Assembly (NCBI GenBank): GCA_021229015.1
Contig: CM037792.1
Coordinates: 3,283,933 to 3,347,932, forward strand
Length of the DNA: 64,000 nt
From: Solen grandis
Taxonomy: Eukaryota; Mollusca; Bivalvia; Adapedonta; Solenidae
Direction: 5' to 3'
Both the position numbers and the translations under genes were made by a program. Shown here piece by piece: positions 13,492 to 24,189 of the stretch. How positions within the stretch are numbered: the stretch's first letter is position 1; every line of letters begins with the position of its first letter. Below the pieces are notes generated by a model. That model saw nothing but the letters and a program-made list of their open reading frames with translations. It had not been told where the DNA came from and ran no database searches.

Positions 13492-15649
13492 AACTAGAAG
13501 TCGTTTGTTTAAGATACAAACGAAGCGGCTTTCCGTTTGCTTATTTCAAAGGTATTAAATATATAAGTTAATACAAAAAAATGGAATAATGATGCATAAT
13601 AATGTATGATTTAATACGTAAATCATCATTATCTTAAATATATACTTACGATTATGTTCAAAAATAAGCTTTAAATCTTTTTTTTTTTCTTTTTTTTTCA
13701 TTTACATCTTCCTAAGAAGATACTGAGAAAGCATAAATATGGATTTTATTTGATTATGCACCCGTTTTCTATCATTCAGAAAAACAAAAACAAAAAAACA
13801 AACAAAAAAAAACAGGAAAATTTTAAGATAATAATATCCTCAAGAATTGTTTTCTTACGTTATTCAATCGATTTTTTTTTTCATTCTTTATTTAATATCA
13901 TTTTCTTTGTAAGCATATGACTTAACATGTATTCATTGCATATTCAAAAACGTATCAAAATTCACAATTCAACGCAGGCATTCATTCCTGCAAAAGAACA
14001 ATCGGATCTTGCTCGACCAACCCAATGACCACTTACATTTCTTTCTGCAACTTAATAGGGTTTCCATGAATTAACCCTTTTACGAAAAACATGAATAAGT
14101 CATGTTTGATAACGTAATCACTTGAAATTTTCTGGACCTTTTGTGCTTGTTAAGGTACGGCATTATTACTTATTTAAGTTAATATATACAATCTTTTGAT
14201 CTTTTTAATATATTTTGCTTACAAATCAATGTTGTCATAAACAAGTGACACAACATAAATTCTTTAAATTATGCTTTAGATTGGCATCAATACTCATGAC
14301 GCTGTTCAGCTAACGTTCTATTAATCAAGAAAAAAAAAGTGTCTTTGAGAATGCGAACAGGTTTGTTTACACATTTTCAAGAAGGCATTCCATCAAACAT
14401 GAATAACTGCCATGTTTGATGACGTAATCACTTGAAATTTTCAAGACCTTATGAACGTACTAAGTTTCGAAATTTTTGAACAGTTTAAGTTCATTGGTCT
14501 AATTGGCGATTTTATATGATTTTTCAAAATAATTCTTGTTAAGTATGCATGACGTCATAATCACGTGACATAACAAACATTTCTTGCAGTATGCATCACT
14601 TCAATTTTAACTCTATCAATTCTGAAGATATAATTAAGATTGACTTTAAATTCATGATACCAGAGCAAAAGAAATTTTTAAAAAGAATTTTTTTTTGTCT
14701 TTTTGATGACGTCATAACCACGTGACTAAAGAGAAATTCATTCAGAAAATAGAACGTAAACTTCTATGCCGATATGTTTTCCAATTTTCATGCTTGTAAC
14801 GCATCAGGGGGCTTTGTAACATTTAAATTTAATTTTTGACCAAAGTTCGAAACTCGGTATTGCCATAAAATCTTAATCTTTTCGAATTTGGCAATTTGAA
14901 TGCCAAGGTGGACATCTACATCCTAAAATACATCTTTTGTAAAAATATCAAGATAATCGGACCTATATTGAAGGCTCTTGAGCGCGAACAAACTTTTGAA
15001 GCTGACGTCAAATCTGACGTCATATGACGCCAATGAAAATTGAAAATGATTGAATGTATAAAAAGATACTTTTTTATCGCTGCAATTTCAATTTCATTAA
15101 AATTGACTCAAAATGTATGATGCCAGAGCGAGAGAAATCTTTGAAAAAATAGGATTTTATCTATTAAATGACGTCATAACCACGTGACTTAAAAGGAAAT
15201 CTTTCAGAGAAAAGAAAGTAGACCTCTGGGCCAATAAGCTGTCCAATTTTCATGCTTCTATCTCATCAGTAGCCTTTGTAACATTAAATAATAGTTTTAG
15301 GACCAAAGTTCGAAACTCGGTTTTGCCATAAATTCTTAAATTTTTCGAATTTAAAAATTTGAAAGATAAGGTGCACATCTACATCATAACATACATCTTC
15401 TGTGAAAATATCAAGATAAAATATCAAAAACTAAAGGCTCTAGATCGCGAACAAACTTTTGAAGCTGACGTCAAATCTGACGTCAATTGACGTCATTGAA
15501 AATTAAAAATTATTGAATTTAAAAATTTATAAGTTTTTGTCGAGGCAATTTAATTTTCATGTTGCTTAGACACTGACAACTTACCGAAATTAACTCTTAG
15601 ATTTGGTTGGAAAAAAAGGAATAATAATAATAATAATAATAATAATAAG
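13492..15649 (+). mobile_element. TOC1 repeat, copy A (HINE/Helentron-like candidate)
   Basis: It starts AACTAGAAGTCG. A 5' hairpin follows (7-bp stem CGTTTGT/ACAAACG, 7-nt loop), then CGGCTTTCCG. The body contains diverged internal units ~460 bp apart, seen from the repeated phrase AAGTTCGAAACTCGGT at about 14845 and 15306. It ends in an (AAT)n tract at 15620-15648. Eight perfect TGACGTCA palindromes were counted by eye at 14550, 14707, 15003, 15015, 15169, 15466, 15478 and 15488. Three are followed by a CACGTG E-box within 5 bp. Compared with copies B and C it lacks ~420 bp near 13950 and ~88 bp near 14300. It also lacks the 3' hairpin because copy B begins directly after the (AAT)n tract. 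No helicase or Rep coding sequence is present, so it is non-autonomous if mobile. Confidence 0.65.
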
Positions 15650-18247
15650 AACTAGAAGTCGTTTGTTTAAGATACAAACGAAGCGGCTTTCCGTTTGCTT
15701 ATTTCAAAGGTATTAAATATATAAGTTAATACAAAAAAAATGGAATAATGATGCATAATAATGTATGATTTAATACGTAAATCATCTTTATCTTAAATAT
15801 AATTAGATTATTTAAAAATAATTTAAATTTTTTTTTTTTTTTTTTCTTAAAAGATATTGAGAAAGCATAAATATGGATCTTATTTGATTATGCACCCGTT
15901 TTCTTTCTGAAAAAAAAACACAAAAAAAACAAACAAACAAAAAAACCGGAAAATTTTAAGAGAATAATATCCTCAAGAATTGTTTTTCTTACGTTATTCA
16001 ATCGATTTTTTTTTATTCTTTATTTAATATCTTTTTCTTTGTAAGCATATGGCTTAACATGTATATATTGCAATTTGATCCACAAATGAAATTGTAAAAA
16101 AGAAAAAAATACTTTAAAATCGATTACTTTGTACCTTTAAATTGATTGAGTTTTACATTTGCAAAATTAGAGGGAAACAAAGGCAGAGGTGTAAGCAAAA
16201 TAATGAAAATAAGTTCTTATTTCTATGTAATTAACGTTATAAAAGTCTAGAAACTTTCAACTATTCTTTTACTTTGTATATTTGCTTATTTTTACAGATT
16301 TAGGAAAAGAAACCGTTAAACATTTAGAAAACATAAACAATCGATAGGAAGATATACATGTATTTGTCATTTTCTTCAGGTTTTCAGAAAGCAGTGATAG
16401 CAAATGCAATAAGATATCCGTAAAGGTTTTCTGGCTCTAGTATAATTATACTAATTCATCGTAAATGCGACTCATTTACTCAAAAACGTATCACAATTCA
16501 CGATTCAACGCAGGCATTCATTCCTGCAAAAGAACAATCGGATCTTGCTCAACCAACCCAATGACCACTTACATGTCTTTCTGCAAATTAATAGATTTCC
16601 ATGAATAAGCCCTTTTACGAAAAACATGAATAAGTCATGTTTGAAAATGTAATCACTTGAAATTTTCTGGACTTTTCGCGCATGTTAAGGTACGGCATTA
16701 TTACTTATTTAAAGTTAATATATACAATCTTTTGATCTTTTTAATACATTTTGCTTACAAATCAATGTTGTCATAAACAAGTTACACAACATAAATTCTA
16801 TAAGGTATGCTTAAGATTGGCATCAATGCTCATGACGCTGGAGCGCGAATACGTATTGAAATGAATATTTTTTATATTTTGACGACGTCAAAATCAAGTG
16901 ACTAAAGAAAAATATCTTTTTTGCAAGGACATGTTCAGCTAACGTTCTATTAATCCAGAAAAAAAGTATCTTCGAGAATGCGAACAGGTTTGTTTTCACA
17001 TTTTCAAGTAGGCATTCCATCAAACATGAATAACTGCCATGTTTGATGACGTAATCACTTGAAATTTTCAAGACCTTATGAACGTACCAAGTTTCTACAT
17101 TTTTTAAAAGTTTAAGTTCATTGGTCTAATTGGCGATTTTATATGATTTTTCAAAATAATTATAGTTTAAGTATGCATGACGTCATAATCACGTGACAAA
17201 ACAAACATTTCTTGCAGTATGCATCACTTCAATTTTAACTCTATCAATTCTGAAGATATAATTAAGATTGACTTTAAATACATGATATCGGAGCGAAAGA
17301 AATCTTTAAAGAGACATGTTTTTTTGTCTTTTTGATGACGTCATAACCACATAACTAAAGAGAAATTCATTCAGAAAATAGAACGTAAACTTCTATGCCG
17401 ATGTGCTGTCCAATTTTCATGCTTGTAACGCATCAGGGGGCTTTGTAACATTTAAATTTAATTGTTGACCAAAGTTCGAAACTCGGTATTGCCATAAAAT
17501 CTTAATCTTTTCGAATTTGGCAATTTGAATGCCAAGCTGGACATCTACATCCTAAAATACATCTTTTGTAAAAATATCAAGATAATCGGACCTATATTGA
17601 AGGCTCTAGAGCGCGAACAAACTTTTGAAGCTGACGTCAAATCTGACGTCATATGACGCCAATGAAAATTGAAAATGATTGAATGTATAAAAAGATACTT
17701 TTTTATCGCTGCAATTTCAATTTCATTAAAATTGACTCAAAATGTATGATGCCAGAGGGAGAGAAATCTTTGAAAAAATAGGATTTTGTCCATTAAATGA
17801 CGTCATAACCACGTGACTTAAAAGGAAATCTTTCAGAGAAAAGAAAGTAGACCTCTGGGCCAATAAGCTGTCAAATTTTCATGCTTCTATCTCATCAGTA
17901 GCCTTTGTAACATTAAATAATAGTTTTAGGACCTAAGTTCGAAACTCGGTTTTGCCATAAATTCTTAATTTTTTCGAATTTAAAAATTTGAAAGATAAGG
18001 TGCACATCTACATCATAATATACATCTTCTGTGAAAATATCAAGATAAAATATCAAAAAATAAAGGCTCCAGAGCGCGAACAAACTTTTGAAGCTGACGT
18101 CAAGTCTGACGTCAATTGACGTCATTGAAAATTAAAAATTATTGAATTTAAAAATTTATAAGTTTTTGTCGAGGCAATTTAATTTTCATGTTGCTTAGAC
18201 ACTGACAACTTACCGAAATTAACTCTTAGATTTGGTTGGAAAAAAAG

Positions 18248-18283
<36 letters not shown>

Positions 18284-18336
18284 GAATAAACATAACAAAC
18301 CCTATACGTTTTCCGCAGGTTGCGGAAAGCCGTAAT
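15650..18336 (+). mobile_element. TOC1 repeat, copy B (most complete)
   Basis: This is the reference copy. It has the same start and 5' hairpin as copy A, internal ~460-bp diverged units, an (AAT)n tract at 18248-18284, then a 3' hairpin at about 18311-18327 (stem TTCCGCA/TGCGGAA, loop GGT) and the end GCCGTAAT. The 10-mer CGGCTTTCCG near the 5' end is the exact reverse complement of CGGAAAGCCG at the 3' end, forming subterminal inverted repeats. Eight perfect TGACGTCA sites were counted (17178, 17336, 17632, 17644, 17798, 18095, 18107, 18117). Terminal hairpins, subterminal inverted repeats, a 3' microsatellite and no visible target duplication fit the HINE (DINE-1-like) plan. The superfamily is inferred. 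Confidence 0.65.
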
Positions 18337-18339
18337 TAA

Positions 18340-18891
18340 TACTTTTTTATCGCTGCAATTTCAATTTCATTAAAATTGACTCAAAATGTATGATGCCAGA
18401 GGGAGAGAAATCTTTGAAAAAATAGGATTTTGTCCATTAAATGACGTCATAACCACGTGACTTAAAAGGAAATCTTTCAGAGAAAAGAAAGTAGACCTCT
18501 GGGCCAATAAGCTGTCAAATTTTCATGCTTCTATCTCATCAGTAGCCTTTGTAACATTAAATAATAGTTTTAGGACCTAAGTTCGAAACTCGGTTTTGCC
18601 ATAAATTCTTAATTTTTTCGAATTTAAAAATTTGAAAGATAAGGTGCACATCTACATCATAATATACATCTTCTGTGAAAATATCAAGATAAAATATCAA
18701 AAAATAAAGGCTCCAGAGCGCGAACAAACTTTTGAAGCTGACGTCAAGTCTGACGTCAATTGACGTCATTGAAAATTAAAAATTATTGAATTTAAAAATT
18801 TATAAGTTTTTGTCGAGGCAATTTAATTTTCATGTTGCTTAGACACTGACAACTTACCGAAATTAACTCTTAGATTTGGTTGGAAAAAAAG

Positions 18892-18927
<36 letters not shown>

Positions 18928-18980
18928 GAATAAACATAACAAACCCTATACGTTTTCCGCAGGTTGCGGAAAGCCGTAAT
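18340..18980 (+). repeat. Exact 644-bp-offset tandem re-duplication of the TOC1 3' part
   Basis: Sequence from 17696 to 18336 recurs at 18340-18980 with constant offset 644 and no difference that I could find by eye. It includes the (AAT)n tract, the 3' hairpin and four TGACGTCA sites. The copy is 5'-truncated and keeps the 3' terminus. Identity implies a recent event. Confidence 0.85.
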
Positions 18981-19029
18981 AAACATAACAAACCCTATAC
19001 GTTTTCCGCAGGTTGCGGAAAGCCGTAAT
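18981..19029 (+). repeat. Third 3'-terminal copy of TOC1 (49 bp)
   Basis: The last 49 bp of the element, from AAACATAACAAACCC through the hairpin to GCCGTAAT, appear a third time directly after the second copy. The arrangement is full element, then truncated copy, then very short copy, all ending at the same 3' terminus. Confidence 0.85.
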
Positions 19030-19081
19030 AAATCCTATTATAACTACTGTATATAATTAAGACATAAAGCTTGTTATGAAA

Positions 19082-19395
19082 TGTTGGCTGGCGGTAGAAT
19101 CTACATAAAAACGGTTATAGTGTACTTTTCGGTAGATTCAGTTTTATTAAAGTTTCAGGTAGATTCCGCTGTAGTATTATATCAGGTAGACTCCGTTATA
19201 GTATAACTTAGAATCCGCTTTGTTCAGATTGAATCTGCCTTGTTATAATATTGGTTTAAATCGTTTAGCCTCTATTATCAATTCAGGAAAACTCCGCCTT
19301 GTGCGAATTTCAGGTAGGTTCCACTACATCACAATTTCAGGTAGACTCCGTTATAAGTTCATGTAGACACCGCTACATCATAAGTTCGAACATAA
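19082..19395 (+). repeat. Degenerate ~25-35 bp minisatellite
   Basis: Variants of TCAGGTAGACTCCGTTATAG recur about ten times with variable spacing, for example near 19134, 19158, 19183, 19308 and 19340. The units are diverged and irregular. There is no coding interpretation. Confidence 0.6.
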
Positions 19396-22300
19396 TACTC
19401 CAAAAACTCATTATTGTCACTAGTACAGCCAAAAGTATATCTTATACATGCAGTTACTATGGAAATGGGGAAAACAGCTAACAATATCTGGAAACCTAGA
19501 TGAAACAGTGCTCATACTCACCATGACGATAATGTTTTCATATAAAAAAAACCACTAAATAACACCGTTTTCTTATATATGGATATCATCTTTAAGATTG
19601 TTTGTTAGTTTGTTGGGTTTAACTTTCACCGACAATTTATCAGTCATACTTTAAGATTGAGTATACAAGAAGGACAATAAGTCAGGAATCTCCAACGCAC
19701 ATTTTAAGATAATTTCCCTTATTATGAATATTATAAAACACGCATGTTGCTTATTTTACCCCCATCCCATAGTAAATATTTTGAAACGGACACAGATTAT
19801 GACGGTGTGCTTACAAAATATGCGTAAACTTTCACGGAGAAACCTGTATATAGCTTTATACGGTTATTTAGATGAAAGATTTTGAGTGGCTGCTTGGCAC
19901 AGGTTACCAAGTCAACCTCGATCTTTTGTGAATGTTACTTGACAGAAATGAAACACTTCACGCATTGTTCCAATGCAAAGGAAGCAAGAATAAATATTAA
20001 TGATTTTAAAGCTTCGTTATGGTATCCATCATTAAGCCCAATAAATATTACGCATTGTGTGTAGTAAATTGCGTACAATCAAGTTGGAATAAAAAATGTG
20101 CTCTTCATTTTCAATATGGTTGTCGTCATTTGGTTATTTATGGCTGATTTTTCAACTCTGAATCAGATTCGGTTTTGCATTAACCAAGTGTATTCTTTTT
20201 CATGAACATTTAAATCCACATAGTCGGGTCATGGAGATGTACAAAGTGTTCAAAAAGTCCTTCCATAGAATATCTCAACTTTGAAAATAGATAGGCAAAC
20301 CGTCTAGCATTTCAAATTAACAAAGGCCTTGTCAAACATCTGCACATTTTCAGCAACGGGTCAGGAAGAATCTAGTAATCAGCTTCGCAGCTGCTGGCAT
20401 GCTATTCGTACTACAGCTCATGAATGGAATTAAAATCATGGAGGTAAAAATAGAATCTAAGTCATCACCCTCATTCCGGATTATTCAGAAATCAGTTTAC
20501 GTGATGTTTCGCATGGTTATCAAATATTGCTGTCATGTGACACTTTTATCGCCACAGTTCAGTCACTTATTCACGTGATCTAGAAAATAAAAAGGCAAAT
20601 TGTTCCCTGTTCTTAATTACGTCTCCTGATATGTACGTATGGCGGACATGACTTTGTTCATTATGTTGTCGTGTCACTAAAACCAGTCATTTTAGCGGAA
20701 TAAATTGCAGCTACTTTGACGTCATGTGATAGGGTATTTGAATGTTTGATTAGAATTCTTTCTGTTATAAGATTTTACCAAGATGTTCCATAGATTTACT
20801 CAATAATAAGTATTTTATCTCTTGCGAAAGAGTACACTCGCAACTTGACTGTATTCACATGCCCAGAAAAAGAATCTTTGTATATCTGTGAATAGGGCAT
20901 TGCTGCATTAGGGAGTCCTACTGTTTGTCTAACGTTAGATGGTATGTGATGGAGTGTGTCCTTTATTATGAGCAGGGAGGTCAATACTATTCCTTAAAAA
21001 TGTTTTTTTTTTTAGAAATGTGGTTTTAAAGAGGACTGCGAAATTGTACTGAAAAAAAAAAAATCCTCGAGCACAGATCAGATGAAATAATGATCCTTTT
21101 TTCAGCTCAATTATTCCGAGAAATGTATGGGTGGTATGCGAATATGAATATCACTTTTGCAGTTAATTCAAAGTGTAAATTAAATATTTTATAATATTAT
21201 TCAAGGAATTCAGTTATTTAAATATAGTTATTGGTATTTACACACACGTTTAATATTATGAAGAATTTACGCAGAAGCATAGATATAGAAAAATCATATT
21301 TTTAAACAAAATTTATCAGAGGAATATGAACTAAACAATATTTCGAATAATATAATTTCTAAGAGTCATAGCTTCTTTATACCTGGATAAGTTAATAAGT
21401 TAGTATTTATTATTTTATTGTAACAAATTACAGTAACTGTACGTATTCATATACAGGCAGTTTTGTAATATAGTTGCTTTTAAGGTATTATTTAATATAT
21501 GAAAAACAAGACGAAACTCGTCCCCAACAAAAAACAGTACCGCTTTTCACGTGGAATATAGAACCTATTGATTTTACCTGTTTTAATGCGTAAAGGAAGA
21601 AATGGTGAGCGTAGTTTTGTTAAGTATGTCATATGACAAATGTGCGTGTGTGTGCGTTATCTAATAAGGGATGAGATATTTACCACTTTGAAACAAGGAT
21701 AGATATTGCGTTGTAGACGTGCACAAAAATTAATTTCCCCTGCGTGCGTGTAACATAAAATTGACATGATACAAGCACGCAGTTATGAAGACTACGTCAA
21801 ACAGGGTGCGTTTTCAAATATATTATGTCATGTAGTTAGAACACAGGTTAAATGCACGATACTCAAGACAAATGTAATGATGGTTTTCTTGCAAAACAAT
21901 AACCGTTTAAAATTAAAGACTAAAGTATATCTAGCGGAATTCAAACGATATTTTACCAATATCTAATTTTGAAAATATATATCTTCTAAACGATCTGGTC
22001 CCACTCATATATATTATTTTAGGAAACTGAAAAATCAACAATCGAACGACTTTTCTTTGAACCGCTCATGTTTCACCTCGAATGACATAATTGCTCGCGG
22101 AGTAGCCCGCTTAGTTGCTGAATATTCAATTCAGGCGACTTATAGACGGATCTTTTTAAGTTTATTCAATGTCCAAACAGCATTACTGTATTTAATTATT
22201 GATTCAAATTTAGATTTTCAATATACATGGAAATTTAAAACATATTTAGCTGCTCTAGATGTTATCAATCTTTTACGGATGGGATGGCAGTGACAAAACG

Positions 22301-22405
22301 TACATGCAAGTATGGCTCGGCAAGAGAGAAATGGGAATGCATCAAAAAATAAAACAACACAACAACAATAAAAAATATAGAATAAGGCCTGGATCTTCTT
22401 GATAA
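19396..22405. other. Non-coding DNA, no recognised feature
   Basis: AT-rich, unique-looking sequence. An isolated TGACGTCA occurs near 20717. The open frames of 60-80 residues (for example 22057-22293 plus) have no recognised domain. Confidence 0.5.
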
Positions 22406-22409
22406 TGTA

Positions 22410-22600
22410 AAAACAGTGTAAATGTGGCATGAAACTACACCCAGACACATTATTATGATACCAGGACAAGCAGTCCTGGAACTACCATTTTATGTTGAGC
22501 TCCAAGCAAGGAAGCTACACCAGTACCTTTTGTACGACTTCGGTATGTCGGGGCCTAGAAGCGAACCCACAAACTTCCCCTGCCGGTCATTTTTCTTTCT
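22410..22600 (-). mobile_element. tRNA-derived SINE, minus strand
   Basis: Read on the minus strand, a B-box-like GTGGGTTCGCTTCTA is followed by a body including GGTAGTTCCAGGACTGCTTG and then GTGTCTGGGTGTAG and CATGCCACATTTACAC. The same body phrases, more decayed, occur at 12.16 kb and possibly 27.5 kb. The ends are not sharply defined and no target duplication was found. Confidence 0.5.
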
Positions 22601-24189
22601 GTCTTTTTTTAACACATGCCTTCAATCACCGTAGTCAGTCGATAACACAAGTAATTTGCTTCAGCATCATGAAAATCAGGATCCAGTTTTACCTTAATAA
22701 TGATGTTGGTATATTGATGACAATGTTGAAGGCCGAGACACAAACAGTGCATTAGAAATCCGATTTTAAGGACTCATTTGACTATCTTCGCTACAGGGCA
22801 CAAATCTATGTATTCTAAGTGTCTCATAATTTAAACTTTTTTTTTCAGAAATTGGTGAAGCAAAATCAAAATGCAAATGCAGTGTATAACGGGGAAACGT
22901 TGGAATAATTCTCCGTTTGTAGACGGTACCTATTAGAAACTCATCGAAAAGACATTAAAAAAATGGGAAGCGTAACTTCTTTTTGCAAACGTATGTCTGA
23001 CGAAATGCATAAATTAGCCTGAATCACGCATGTGTGTGTGTGCTGCATAGTCATTACAAAAGCATTTTGCAAGTCACATGCTAAAAGAATTAAAAAAACA
23101 GCGTAAGTTAGTAGTAATTTCTATTTGGAACTTCTCCTTTTTATGAAGGGTAAAGTCATACTATGTAGTTTTCGCTTCCATTATCTTTGTGTCTAGAATA
23201 TCACATATAGCGCCGATCATACTAATTTTAATGTCTTGTTCTAGTGATAAATGTATTAACCAATAATTACCGGACTTTGTCGCTTCATACGGTGGAGTCC
23301 CGAAGGTAGACTAGTGGATTGCGTTTTATGTCCTTGCCTGTTAAAATGACAAGAAACATTAGTGTTTGTCCCCTAAGACCCGATGTTTTTATTCTTAATG
23401 AAAAGCGTGAGAGTTCAACAGATGTGAAAAAAACCCCATCATTTCTCCGTTTTCTTCAAGGGAGATTGTCGTCAATACCTTGGCTTTAAATGTACACATA
23501 TATGAGAACACACACAATGGATTTCATTCTAAATTCTAAGTTTTATAAAACAAATGCGGTATTTTTCTCTCCATTAGTTTTGTTTCCCCTTAAGGCGGTA
23601 TTTATTATATATATAATCTTAAAAATACATAAACTTGCCGTAAGTAATGTCTCATTATTCTAAAGTAATACATGGCATTGATAACGACATTCAAGTTTTT
23701 TGACTGAGTCGGATTAGGGAAGGTTTATGGACCGCAGCGAGGCTGAATACTTCCTCAGTACCAAATGTGGTTTGTTAAAGTATAATTATTTTATAATATT
23801 CGTAATTTTGATGTTCATACAAAAATTTTTAAATCTGGCAACTGATTTTGCCGTCTTCTCAACTGATTAACTAAATACACACGTGTGCTAGAAATCTACA
23901 AGTTGTTAAAAAAATAATATAGTCGATGTCGTCATCTGGTCTGTATTACATGTAGGCGAGCTGTGCAGATCCATTTAGCATTTGTTATATGTTCGGGATG
24001 GTGTCACATTAAATGAATACTTGTTATCTTTGATGACATTTTTATAAACTAGATTGAATAAATGCTTAAATTATTGTACAGATTGCTTTTTGCTTGTGGA
24101 TTATTGAAGATGCAAGTATACGACATATAAACTTCACTCAGACGGATATGATCCTTTGTCAATTTCTCAATATGTGCATTACTAATTGT
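22601..24189. other. Non-coding DNA, no recognised feature
   Basis: AT-rich sequence with no identifiable gene or repeat. It abuts TOC1 copy C. Confidence 0.5.

Noticed and set aside
17913..18769. Two identical 70-residue frames on the minus strand
   Set aside because: They lie in the exact 644-bp duplication of TOC1. The same region in copies A and C carries frame-breaking differences, so this is repeat DNA and not a gene family.
20716..20724. Isolated TGACGTCA as a regulatory site
   Set aside because: A single site without neighbouring gene or motif; one occurrence is within chance expectation.
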